A DNA stretch of 64,000 nt from Notospermus geniculatus (Eukaryota > Nemertea > Pilidiophora > Heteronemertea > Lineidae). A program made the translations under genes and the position numbers. Below the pieces are notes generated by a model that worked only from the letters and a program-made list of their open reading frames with translations, had not been told where the DNA came from and did no database searches. The number at the start of each line of letters is the position of its first letter. Within the stretch, counting starts at the first letter, position 1. Positions 45,944 to 58,300 of this stretch are shown here, piece after piece. The stretch is from NCBI GenBank assembly GCA_002633025.1, contig NMRB01000568.1, positions 269,080 to 333,079 on the forward strand, written 5' to 3'.

Positions 45944-47514
45944 AGCTGACGTGAATGAACACAAACTGGAGATTCCAGCTTTGAAAACATAACGCCTACA
46001 ACATAACGAAATACAAACGACCATAAGGCGCTTCCAAACTACCTCAGAACCTGATAGACTAGCAGCATATTTGGTGGCGCCACTGTATTCTCCATGAGTT
46101 GGTCAATGGAGTAACATCGAGCGATGGCGTCCAATGACGTCAGCAGGTCGAAGGCGTTATGTTCTTTCGGAACCCAGAGAGGAAAGTTGATCACAATTCT
46201 TTAGTATTCACTTCTTGTTGACATTTATGGTGTTATCCAAGCACCAGTTGAAAACATTTACGTATTCAAAAGCAATACAACACCAGGGCCGGCGCGGCCG
46301 GGGTGGGGGGTGGGGTGGGGTGGGGGTATTTACCCCCTCAATAATTGTGGGTGATGTGCCCTTTTTGGTTGGGGTGCCCTTTTGAAACGGGCACGCAAAT
46401 CCCAAAAGGGCACTTTACACGCCCCTCCAAGTGTTATGTCCATCGTCCCCCGCCCAGATGCCAGGAAATCGCGTTTCCGGTACTTCAGAATCAAAATTTT
46501 CTCGGGGGAGGAGGGGATTTTGGTTCGTTGTGCTTGGAATTACACTTAAATTAATCTTTCCAGACTCGTAGCTAGCATAGGGATATGGGGGGGGNNNNNN
46601 NNNNNNNNNNNNCCCAGGCCAATTGTTTAAAAAAATTTCAGCAAAATCAAATGGGAAAAACGATCATTATTGTTGGTGTCTCAGAGTGAAGGTAATTGAC
46701 CTCAAATCACATCTCAGAGCTTCTAATTTTCGAAATTTTTCGGGGGGAGGACCCCCAGACCCCCGCAAAACCGGCCCCTTCGGCGCTGGAAGGCGAAGCC
46801 AACGTCCGTTGAGCTTATATGCTTAAAATGCCTCCCTAGCGAAAAAAGGCTAGCTACGGCCCTGCTCTCGTTCTGTAATTAGGTGCCCCTATTTGTGGTG
46901 TACCCCCTCAATGGAAAAGTGGCCGCGCCGGCCCTGAACATTCATTTGACGTACATCAACGTCATCAGATATCAGTACATATACGTTGAGGAATTCTTAT
47001 TTTATTCCTTCGGCCATAATTACCGTAATCAATTAAATATTCTTTCTACAAATACAAACATCGTGCAAGTCATGTATGCATTACTTCTCAGACCAAGTAC
47101 ATTGCATTTCTGTGAAAATATATTCAAATAACGAAACTATGGCAAAAGAAATCAAATAAGATTTATATGCAACATGTTTGCAATGATACCAAATGGAGTT
47201 TCTGAAACTCAGACGAGTAGTGTATTATTTGTTGATGCCAAAGTTTTTGCCATTGTACCATATATTTCAACTGGGCGCAAGCACTAAAGAACCCTGACCA
47301 ACCTCATACTCAGGTTCCTACGGATTGTACTAAGTCTATCAGGCTCTGTCACTTGGACACTATCTGCTGATGTGTTTCGATTGAAAGCCTGGGATACAGT
47401 GGCGCCACCAAATAGGCGGTAGTCTATCATGTTCTGGGGAAACTCCGAAGGGCGTTCGTACTTCTGCAGACCACCATACTGCGGCGCTGTGGTTTTTGTT
47501 CATTCACGTCAGCA
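45944..47514. mobile_element. Longer TTAA-flanked mosaic relative, copy B
   Basis: Bounded by TTAA 45940-45943 (shared with A) and TTAA 47515-47518 (shared with C). Ends AGCTGACGTGAATGAACA and TGTTCATTCACGTCAGCA pair. The left arm resembles copy C (AAGGCGCTTCCAAACTACCT) and the right resembles A/D/E (GTGGCGCCACC, ATCATGTTCTGGGG). The centre holds unrelated sequence, an 18 N gap (46595-46612) and G/C-rich runs. Probably a chimera or a nest of insertions. Confidence 0.65.
46595..46612. other. Assembly gap (18 N)
   Basis: Eighteen N next to a G-run; a second G/C-rich stretch (GGGGTGGGGGGTGGGGTGG) is at 46301-46325. Confidence 0.95.
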
Positions 47515-47518
47515 TTAA

Positions 47519-48151
47519 AGCTGAACTTAATAGATATAAACCCCAAGCGGCAGAGGTAGAAATTACGAACAGCCACAAGGCACTTCCAAACTACCTCTGA
47601 AAAGCGATACACCCTCTCGGACGGTCACAGTTGGTTTCACTTGCCACCACGCTCTTGAACAATAAAGATCTCAGCACAGCTGCTAAATGAGAAAAAACGA
47701 AAAATAATCTGTGATGACACCGAGATTCGAACCCACAACCCTCCGATCGATTCGCGAACCACTTTCTGTAGGCGCCACGAAGGCTGCTTGCTTGCATGAG
47801 GACAATTCCGATCGCTTTATTTCCTCATGGAGATCTTCAAAATCACAGCGCCTTTATTGTAGATCGGCGTCGTGGTATGCAAGCAGTCTTCGTGGCGCGT
47901 ACAGAAAGAGGTTGGCGAATCGATCAGAGGGTTGTGGGTTCGAATCTCGGTGCCATCACAGATTATTTTTCGTTTTCTCCCATTTGGCAGCTGTGCTGAG
48001 ATCTTTTCTGTTCAAGAGCGTGGTGGCAAGTGAAACCAAGTGTGACCGTCCGAGAGGGTGTATCGCTTTTCAGAGGTAGTTTGGAAGTGCCTTGTGGCTG
48101 TTCGTAATTTCTACCTCTGCCGCTTGGGGTTTATATCTATTAAGTTCAGCT
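47519..48151. mobile_element. TTAA palindromic element with head-to-head tRNA-like modules, copy C (second subfamily)
   Basis: A 633 bp element. Ends AGCTGAACTTAATAGATA and TATCTATTAAGTTCAGCT, TTAA at 47515-47518 and 48152-48155. The arms pair over about 190 bp (CTTCCAAACTACCTCTGAAA, CCCTCTCGGACGGTCAC). Two tRNA-like modules face outward: minus 47713-47790 and plus 47876-47960, each with B box GGGTTCGAATCTCGG. The arm sequence differs from A/D/E except at the terminus, so two subfamilies share the same architecture. Confidence 0.88.
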
Positions 48152-48155
48152 TTAA

Positions 48156-48857
48156 GGTTGACTTCGACTATACAATCGTCATGATAGAATTTGAACACAC
48201 ACAAAATTTGAAACCCATTGCTCGTTCAACAGTTGAGGTACACATGTAGGCGCATATTGCGAGACGCCACCAAACACGCGAGCCATTGTTGAAACTAAGG
48301 GTCACATTGTCAACCAACAATACATGGATTTTCATGTAATAGTAAACATGGTAAATACATCGTGGCTTTTCATATTACATGAGTGTTTCGAAATCTGACA
48401 TTGGTGCCAATGTTATGGTACAGCCGGCTGCCCACACAGCGCCTCATGTAAGTAGTATACATATAGTCGGCATTGAAAACGACTGTAAAATCAATGAATA
48501 AAAGTACTTCAGTTAAAGCTTCATGTATAAGGTAGCCGTATAGGTCTAAAGCATTTGTTCCGCATATGCGCGCAACCGAACAGTTGGGGTCTGACAGGCC
48601 TCTTCGCTTCAACGACAGTGGCAGTTGAGCAAGGAAACTAGTGCCAACTGGTCCGAGACCCTTATAAGTCCAGAACAAACGTAACGAGAGCCCATAGCTC
48701 CATGCCCAATGCGAGACTCGTTTGGGCTGGTTACTGATATCAGGTTCCGAATTTGACGTTTGGATTGAGTTCACTTTCTGCACTGTGGCAGCCGGTGTAA
48801 CGTCGATCAGTGTTCCCCGTATTTCTGTGCTTTACTGTTTCCCTCCTGACGGATTAA
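48156..48857. other. Intergenic sequence upstream of the MCT gene
   Basis: No gene recognised on either strand. The piece GGTTGACTTCGACTATACAAT right after copy C may be remains of another element beginning AGCTGAC. A promoter for the 49326 gene was not identifiable. Confidence 0.4.
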
Positions 48858-49211
48858 AGGTTATGAAAAGTGACTCGAAATCTCGAATTTTTGACGCAAA
48901 AAATCTGACTAACTGCACACTGAATTGAGAAAATAAAGCTCGGGGCACCTTCTTATGACGGTTCCCGAGGGACCCGAGCCTTATTTTCCCAATTTTTTGT
49001 GCATTTAGGGCCGCTCTACACGATCAAATTTTTCATCCTTTTTTGGAAAATTCAGATTCAGGGCTTTTTAGGGCTTTAATTTATAAACCCGGATGTAGGC
49101 CTTTATTGAGCATATTCAGAAAATTTGATGAAAAATTTGATCGTGTGGAGCGGGCCTTAGTCAGATTTTTTGCTTCAAATATCCGAGATTTCGAGTGACT
49201 TTACATAACCC
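48858..49211. mobile_element. TTAA-flanked palindromic MITE, GGGTTATGAAAAG family, interrupted copy
   Basis: Arms AGGTTATGAAAAGTGACTCG and CGAGTGACTTTACATAACCC; TTAA at 48854-48857 and 49212-49215. An uninterrupted copy is at 54101-54302. The extra length is the insertion at 49008-49156. The centre has GCTCGGGGCAC / CCCGAGCC hairpin sequence. Confidence 0.85.
49008..49156. mobile_element. MITE with TTA duplication, nested in a TTAA element
   Basis: Ends GGGCCGCTCTACACGATC and GATCGTGTGGAGCGGGCC, flanked by TTA (49005-49007, 49157-49159). The three-base TTA duplication fits PIF/Harbinger. The empty site is seen in the 54.1 kb copy of the host element. Confidence 0.88.
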
Positions 49212-49325
49212 TTAAGCGGCAACTACATGTAACCCAGCAATAACTATTCTAGGCCGCGTCGATTGTTGGGGAACACTGAGCTACAGAAACACTCACAGAC
49301 GCTACACCTGGACTAATTTCTGGCG

Positions 49326-52300
49326 ATGTCGTCACGTGGAGAGGAAACGCCACGGAGGAAAAAACACTGCCCACAGTGCGAACCAAACTGCGGTTGGATA
49401 GTAGTTGCTGCATGCTTCGTAGCTCAATTTCTCGTACTCGGGATAAATTATTCCACAGGGCTGTACTTCATCGAATGGCTGCCATATTTTGGCATGTCCA
49501 GTAGCTTGACATCATGGACTGGCTCTGTTCAAATTGGAGTTCTGTGCCTTCTTGGTGAGTCACTTGTGCCCGGTTGTTCAGGTGTGGCTCACGTGAGCCT
49601 GGTTGAGTTCTGCCCGGTTGTTCAGCCTTGGCTTAAAGCTGAACTGCATGAATGAAAAGCCCCCATGCGACGAGCAAGAGAAATGCTAACGCCCTGCAGA
49701 CATTTCAAACGAAGGCTCCGAAAATGATAGACCCCACGATGCCAGGAGGGTGCCACCTTATTCATCTTCGAGCTGTCAAGGTGTCAACATCCTTTGGTGA
49801 GCTCCTGCTGAACACTTTTTTTTGAAAGAAAAAAGTTCGACCCAGCTGGGAATCGAACCCGCGCCCTGTTATCTCTGCTCCACCGTCTTCCCCATTCGGC
49901 CACCGATCTTGTTGGTAAGCTTCCTTTGTTTTCTCTTATTCACAGTATTAGGCCTATTACGCAAGTCGAAGGCCTACACATCTATGACAAACACAAATCA
50001 TGTCCTTGTCAGCTGGCTCGTTGGCCGAGTGGATAGAGTGGTGGATTATAAAGAAGGTCGCCGGTTTGAATCCCGTCTTTGAGTAGTAGGAGGTATGCGG
50101 AGATGTTGACAGCTCTGTTGCCCGAAGACAAATAAGGTGGCGCCCTCCTGGCCTCGTTGGGTCTATCATGTTCTGAGCCTTCGTTTGAGGTGTTTGCAGG
50201 GCGTTAGCATTTCTCTTGCTCGTCGCATGGGGGCTTTTCGTTCATGCAGTTCAGCTTTAAGCTAGAGTTGGGTCAATCCCGACATAAGCGTGGCTTAAGC
50301 CAGACTTATTACAGCGCGTTGCACAGGTTGGGGTTCAAACACAAACGAAGCTTAAGCCTTTCCTATAACATAAACGTGGCAGTGGGACAGAGGTAACAAG
50401 GCGCGGGTTTGATTCCAAAGTATTCCAAAGTAACTTTCTTTACAAAGTTCAATAAATGACACTTCCACTCATTGTGGAGAATTTCCACTTGTTGGGTATT
50501 ATTAACAACCATCTAATAATATCAAACCAAAAATATCGACTGTCTTTATCATTTTGGGGATTACCAGAGAAAAAACAAAGTCATGTTCAGAATCATAGAA
50601 ATGATTTAAAAAGTTGAGAAAAAGAAATATTTTGGCACACCACTTTCAATGAAAGTACATCATACCGGTATAAATATTGCGAAGAAATATTCAGAATACT
50701 GTAATCATTTTTGGAAAAAAGACTACAGTTTAGTAAACACTCTGAATAGCACCCTCCCTCTGAAAGAACAGCCCATTCCAAATAAATGCAACTGCCCAGG
50801 CATGCAAGTGTGGTCACTGTTACAAAACAGGTTCTGCCCTATGCATTTGAATACCAGTTACATGTACATGTACATGTAATAATCCTTTCCATTTGACAGA
50901 ATGCATTGGAAAGCTGCTGAATTAACCACCTGTGGGTAAAGTATTTGCAGACAAATAAACAGGCCTACGTGTAATTCCCAAGTTCTCAACATTAATCATT
51001 AGGTTCTCTGACATATTAGACTGAAAACTCTGGTCTCCGAACATAACATCATAGTTGTGATTGTACGACCGGATACAGCATATGCAACTCCAACTGGGAC
51101 TAGTGTAAACGAAAATTTGCATATCAATAGTCAGACACGCTGCACAATTATTACGAATATCTCGAAAATTTACAGTGGAAATCGCTTTTAACAACAAATA
51201 TTTGTAATGTTCATACTAAACAGTAGGTGACTGGACCATTTCGATTGTAATCTGACCAGAACACACAGGTTTTTTGCTTTTCTCGACGCGATCTTGTCTT
51301 GCGCCCCTGGGCTTGCGCCGAACTTGGCTGCCATAATGTTTTGATGACGTCACTTTCGGCGTTTGCCACTTCTAATACAAGTGTCCCACTGGCGAATTTT
51401 GGCCTGCGACAAGGGACGAATAAAAAATTCGTAGCTCTTCGTAGACTGTCGTCTATGTTCGCAGTTATTCTCTGGCGTCATGATCCAATGCAAAACACAT
51501 TAATGCTAAATATCGCAGCTTGTCGAGGGAATGTCGCAGACTTCAGATTCGCCCCTTGTCGTCTGAAAAAGTCGCCAGTGGGACACTAGTATTATTCTGT
51601 CATCGGAAATCGCCGAGTGTTTCCGATTGCGGAAATGGCGCCTTCTGCCTATGCGCATTGGTGAATGTTGCATCTTTTTGCGAAATGGCTAAAGTTTAGA
51701 ATCCCCGATCGGAAGAGACGTTACTCCATGGCACTTATTACCTGGTTCCGGAAATACGGACAGCTCGACGTTTAAGCCAAATTTCGCGTGCTGTTTAGCG
51801 AGGCGGGCTTGATAAATAGCCACTTCGTAAAGGAGATAATGTATCACGACTTCATTGTTTACATTCAATGTTTGTAAACAATGGATGTTTATATCATGTT
51901 ACTTTGACTTTTTGGGACATGCCACTAGCGGTATTCAAGAAGTAGCGCTAATACATGTATGTGTGGCAGTCTTGGAAAACCCGTCGGATGACGCGTTTGA
52001 GGAAAGTGTTAATGGCCTTGGTGAACCCGCACATTTCAATAGTCGAAACGTAGGCCTACCACGTAACAGGTAGGCCTAAACAATAGCAGTTCAATGCACA
52101 GGCAATCTACCAACCTTCGTTGATCACTCAGCGACTTCCGACAGGTTATCCTAGACCGTCACACATATTAGCCCTTGTTACACTACATAAAAAACCCGTG
52201 TCTGACCCGGGTTTTTTCCGGTCACACCTGTTAAAAACGCGGTGTAATAATCCCCTCCGGGCTCGAACGGTTTTTGGAGGGCTTAATTTAGGTCCCCGTC

Positions 52301-55300
52301 ACAAAACTTGAGTAGCGTTGACGGGCACCGGGCCTCAGGAGGGATTTTTCAGACCCCGGGCTAGACCCGGGTGTCAAAAACCCGGGGATTTCTATGTAGT
52401 GTAACCACGGCTATTATTTCAACCGTGTAAAAATATGTTGAGGGAAATATCATTTGTAATATTTTGGACGGATTAGAAATGTTTCATTTAAAATTACACA
52501 TGATATTTCGTTCATGGTCAAACCTGAACGAATCGTGTTCAACCTTGAAAGAAATATTCTCACTCGAGCGAAATTGTTTCACTTGAACGAAATGTGTTCG
52601 ACAGATGTTTTGCAAATGTTCAGCCGTTGACAGAATAGTTAAGCCTAAGGCTAAGAATCCATTCACGCGATTTTCGGCAAACAAAGGCATTCAAAGCATA
52701 AATCGCGCGAAAATCGCGTGAATGGATTCTTAGCGTAAGGCTCCAGTTCCATAGAGTTCACGTTTACACTTTTCTCGCGTTACACTTCACGTTTTCCTTT
52801 CGTTCCTCGGAGAAAGCATGCCACAGGACACTATTGATTTTCGGCCGAATCGGACTTTCCATTTGGCCACCAGCGGGCGCTTTGTGAAAACGACGTTACC
52901 GCTCTAGCACGTTCAAAAATCGGATTTTCCTGATTTTTGGTTTAAAGGTGTATGTATGGGTCTTCCACGAACCTGTTGATTTTCGGCCGAATCGGGCTTT
53001 CCATTCGGCCACCAGGGGGCGCTTTGCGAAAACGATGTTACCGCTCTAGCATGTTCAAATTAAACCTTCACACATGCAGCGTTCAATGAACACATAATTC
53101 AATTTACACCCACAGCCGAGGGGTCATAAGTGCGAATAGCACGGTATTTTTATGAATGAGATGAGATGAATTATCTCGATCATTTTCCTGAGATGACGTC
53201 ATCACGCATCATTAGCATAAAAGATAATGAGCCAAGTTTTGGCCACTTCGTTTTTCAAAGGGCTAACTTCAAATAACTTCCATAACTCTCAATATTTTTG
53301 AAATGCGTAAAAAGCATTTAAGAATGAAAAATTAAAAATTGAAATTGAAATTGTATATAAAGCTTAAATTTTATCTTTCAAGGACCCCTCGCAGGATTTC
53401 TGGCGGAATGTTTCGGTGATAGAAAAGTGGTCTTTAGTGCTGGGCTGATTGCAGGAGTTGGTCTTACATTGTCTGCATACGTCGACAATATCTACCTCAT
53501 GATCTTCACCTTTGGAGTAATTACAGGTAAGCATGTATGTATCAAGTCAGGAGGAGATTATCTAGGAAGGCCCTACTCCGTATTCAAGGAGGAAATACTA
53601 CGTGTACAGTGGTGTGCAAAAATATTAGAACACTTGCCATGAACTGGAAAACAAAGTATTATTTCAATGAAATGACCCCGTAGCCATGAAACCATCGTTT
53701 TTTTTCATTAATGGAACCTTCAACCATACTGATATTGCATAATGAACGTTCCAGAGACACCTGGATGATACCTTTGTCAATTTCTGGGGAACATACTGCA
53801 TTTTGGAAATGTTGAATAACTTTAAATTTCTGGAAAGATGCGCGCTGCTGTGACTGCTGCCGGGGGGGGGCATATTAAATATTAGAGTAAAATGTAAAAA
53901 AAGGACTGGACTGATAAATTCCTAGGTGAAAGAATCTCAGTACCTTTGCCTTTACCTTTTGCAATGGCAGGGAAGTGAAAATCCAGGCTCTGGGACCAAA
54001 TAAAACATCAGTTTCTTAAGATTTGCCAAGTGTTCTAATATTTTTGCACACTACTGTACCTATAAAGTCATGAATAGCTACAGTGAAGTTCGTTTTTTAA
54101 GGGTTATGAAAAGTGACTAGAAATCTCGAATTTTTGACGCAAAAAATCTGACTAACTGCACACTGAATTGAGAAAATAATGCTCGGGGCACTTTCCTAGG
54201 TCGGTTCCCGAGGGCCCCGAGCCTTATTTTCCCAATTTTTTGTGTAGTTAGTAAGATTTTTTGCATAAAAAATTCGAGATTTCGAGTAACTTTACATGAC
54301 CCTTAAGTCAAATTTCATTTGGGAGTTACGCTCATTTCGTCAAAGTAACCGATGAAGCCATACTGTATATCAATAGGGTTCTTGCCATGGTACTTTTTCC
54401 TGTCAACCTGAAAGTTTGATAGCGTTACCTATCGTCTGTTGTGAGTTATCTTTTAAAGCCTCACTGTATTGAATTCAGAAATTGCTTACGTCCTCCGACG
54501 TTAGTGTAGTGTAAAATGTACTATACTCTATCTGAATGCATTAGAGCTCTGCCTGCAGTTTTTTCGTTCTGTTCTGAGAACTAGGTCTTGATTCTTTGAA
54601 GTACGTATCGGGCAAGCATTTTGGGGACCATCACGAGGCTATGAGACTTCTACTTGCACAGTCCTAACACTTTGAAAATGTCATAAAATTCAATACTGTG
54701 AGGCTTTAAAGTAGCCGAGGCCGAGGTCCATAGGGAGACAGGGAGATCCAGAGAAATTCAGTCAAACCAAAGAAGACTGCCCACCAGTGGGGTGGGCGGT
54801 CTTTAAAAAGGCTTGGCACAGTTGAAATGCCTAAAAACTTTCGTTTGAAATTGAATTCAGTTAGGAATGAATTGAATAAATTACAATGTATATAAAAAGA
54901 CTTAAGTTATGAATTGCATGCCGTAGTGAACTAGAAGCTGTGGATTTGTAATCCGCCTTGCAGTTATAGATGGTTTCGAGGAAAATGGCCGCCCTATTGT
55001 TATTGGCGTTTGTTTTTGCTTTTTACCTCTCTGCCTGGGGCAGAGAGGTTATATGGGCGTAAATGAGACGTCAGTCAGGAAGTCCGTCACTCACCGCGTA
55101 AACAGTGTCTGAGCCGAAGTGCACCCGTCTCGAATGTATGTTTGCTCTCACCCATGATTTCGAGGGAAGTGTGAGGATATATCAGTGCTATAGCTCACTC
55201 CAATGCCATTACGTCGGTCAGGTAAGAAAGAGATCCTATCGGAAGTGTTATTACACGATAACATTTCGTGAAAGTATCCTCCTCCAGTCAAGACTATTGT

Positions 55301-58300
55301 TCACGAAGTGACGTTATTTTCGTGCCACATCATTTCTTGTCACACGGGTTTATTCACTTAATATAGCACCAATTGGCACGAAATTTCACTAATAAGTGTA
55401 ATGTAACGCCAAGTTATGTCTCTTATAGCAGAATTTACATATTATTCGCGTTTTTCCGAGAAATCGACACTTTTGTTTGGGGCATAATCGCCGATGTATG
55501 GACGAATGTATACATCATCATGAAACGGCATATTTGTGTACAAAATAATGAGAGCATGCAAAAAAATCAGAAGAATATATCACCTTTACACAACGATATG
55601 TATCACGATCTCCTCCCCTGCTGATTTTGAACCGTATGTAATCCTTCATCACCGAGAAATAAGCAGAAAACTCCAGAATTGCCCCGTAGCAGACGAGTCA
55701 GGTCGCCATTTAGTTTGATCCACGCATAACCGACGTGTATGGAGATACGAGGTGTGTACACACATATAGTGCACGAATGTTCAGGTAGCCTTCTTGGGAC
55801 TAAAATAAAGGGATGCCTTATGGATGAGTTGATAATTGGGGTCAGTGTTGATGGTGAATATAGGCCATCGCCTCATTTGGGTTATCAGTATTGTCCAGTG
55901 GGTTCAGTGTTACGGCTATATTGTCTATGACCATGGGTTCGAGCCCGGGTGGTGGAAGAAATTTTTTTTCTCCATTTCTTTTCTTTTATTCACAAAGATT
56001 TTCTCTGTTTGGATGTAAGGACTTGTCCTGCTATCGAGTTTCTTTCCGCTGCCCAAACCAAACATCTATACCCCCAGCAACTAGGCCTAACTGCAGTCTC
56101 ATGATCTGAACGTCACTTCGTAAACCCGGTCGCCACCAGGCTTGTCACAAATTTCATCGATACGATCGGTGAGGGACTGACTGTCGGCCTACATAAACAA
56201 CAGTAAACCATCGCTAAATAGAGGCTTTTCGACTTCACCCTTAAATGTTTGCTTCCTTTTGTACCATCCATGTGCCGTCCATTCTTTATAAATGTAACAC
56301 AGGCCGAGCCTGCCGCACACTGGAGCTATCTGCTGAGCAAAAAGTCATTGGAGACCGTTCGCTCACCAGATAGCTCACCGAAAAATACGCGCACACGCGA
56401 GCTTTCTGCCTCGCGAGGCAAAACACTCACCGAAATTACGCGCACACGCGAGCTATCTGCTGAGCAAAAAGCCTCGAATGACTTTTTCCTCAGCAGATAG
56501 CTCCAGTGTGCGGCAGGCTTAAAGGGCCTCTAGAGGCAGCTCGCCATTAGGCTACTATCAGTACCGGTTCTTCGGCCAGGCGGCGCCACTTTAACGTAAT
56601 AATCACTGCTACGAGGTATTCAACCCGAACTTCTAGTTTGCTATGGTATACATGTAGGTGAATTCAATTTTAAACAAAACTTATTAGAAATTTCTGCTGT
56701 GCCGAACATTTTTTTTTTTTTTCAAGTATGAATAAGTATGAGTAGGCCTATGAGTGAATAAGTATGAATAAAACAGCAATAGTTTGAATATACATGCAGC
56801 ATGTTTATGTGCATTTCGACCGATTGAGTGCGATATGGGATACATAATCCGAGACTCACTGACATGTGTTGTTCCAGTATTTTTAACACTTTCGAGAGGT
56901 ACTTATAGGTACTGCAGCATGTATACAAACACTCGGAATGAATTGACCTAAATTTACGAATGCTTCTACATTTTACAGTATCAACACGGCCAACTCCAGA
57001 TGCATTCATTCATGGGTTCGATTTTCGTCACCACTTCGATCTATGCTTAAAGGTGCTCTAGTTCGAATTGTAAACATTACGGTGCACCACCTATTGTCAA
57101 CTTCTTGTACTAACAAATCAGATAAAATCGAATTAAATCTCACCTTTCACAACTTTTTGTTTGTTTTTGAGTGTAAATTCATAAATATATTTCAGTTACA
57201 AGAATATTTATCAAGATAGATATAAAAAATAAATAACATTAATGTTTTGGTATACACGGAGTTGCCACCTGTCCGAGGAAAAATAACTATTATAATCATG
57301 TAAATAAACAAACCGTAATGTTTACAATTCGAACTAGAGCACCTTTAAAGGGGCACGGTATTACCACTTTTCAACAGCCGGCGCCATCCTCCAATACCGT
57401 AGTTTGCCTTTCGCCCCTGTGTTGAAGAATGTATAATTACATTCTTCAATGAATAATTATTACATTCTTCATAATTTCAATTGCAATGAAGAATAATTAC
57501 ATTCTTCAAAGAACGTTAGCTGGTCTGATAAAAGGTGTCACCTCTGGTCCACGCTTTCCCAGGGTATTGAGGGATTCCATGCACAAAGCTGGCTATTGAA
57601 CCATCTTTTTTGAAGATGGGGATTTAGCACAGTGGTGTGCATGCTTTCCCTCAATGCTGGCGGTGTTGCCTTATGTGGAGGCGTGGGTTCGAATCTCGGT
57701 ACTGACCAGCGTAGCAATCCTATCATTTCTGTATAATTACAGTACAGTGCGATACCCTAGGAGCGAAAATTATCATGGGGCGAGGTTGATAACCGGTATT
57801 TAACAAAATGTCATCAGGTTTCCACTAACGCGGGTTATATTTACTATAGGATAGGGCGGGAATAGCGTGTCCCTTTCACTGGTGTGTGGATCAAGTGATG
57901 GGCTAGGTGTTCCTTGAATTCTCCCAGTGGGTTTCTACAGGGTGGGCCAAAAAATGCAACATCCACCTTTTAAATCTCCAAGGGGGACCAGGTTTTACTA
58001 GAAAGTGACGAGGCCATTATGAGCCCATTAATCCCTATTACAGGTATGGTATTTCATTCAAAAATGGAATGTGGGCATTGGCCCAGTTGTGGCCTGACAC
58101 CGCCTATTTCAAGTTCAAAAACTGTCATGAATCCATCCTGGCCATCTTCGACCACTTTTGAAGAAAAAATCTTTCTTGCTTAAGCGGCGAAAAAGTTCCC
58201 TGTCGCAAAATTACTGTGATGACTTTTTATCCATCCTGGCCATCTTCCGACCACTTTTGAAGAAAAAATATTTCTTGCTTAACCAACACAATAAATCAGT

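Noticed and set aside
47591-48079. Long similar frames on both strands ('EGCGFESRCHHRLFFVFSHL')
   Set aside because: They are translations of the two arms of palindromic copy C, including its tRNA-like heads, not proteins.
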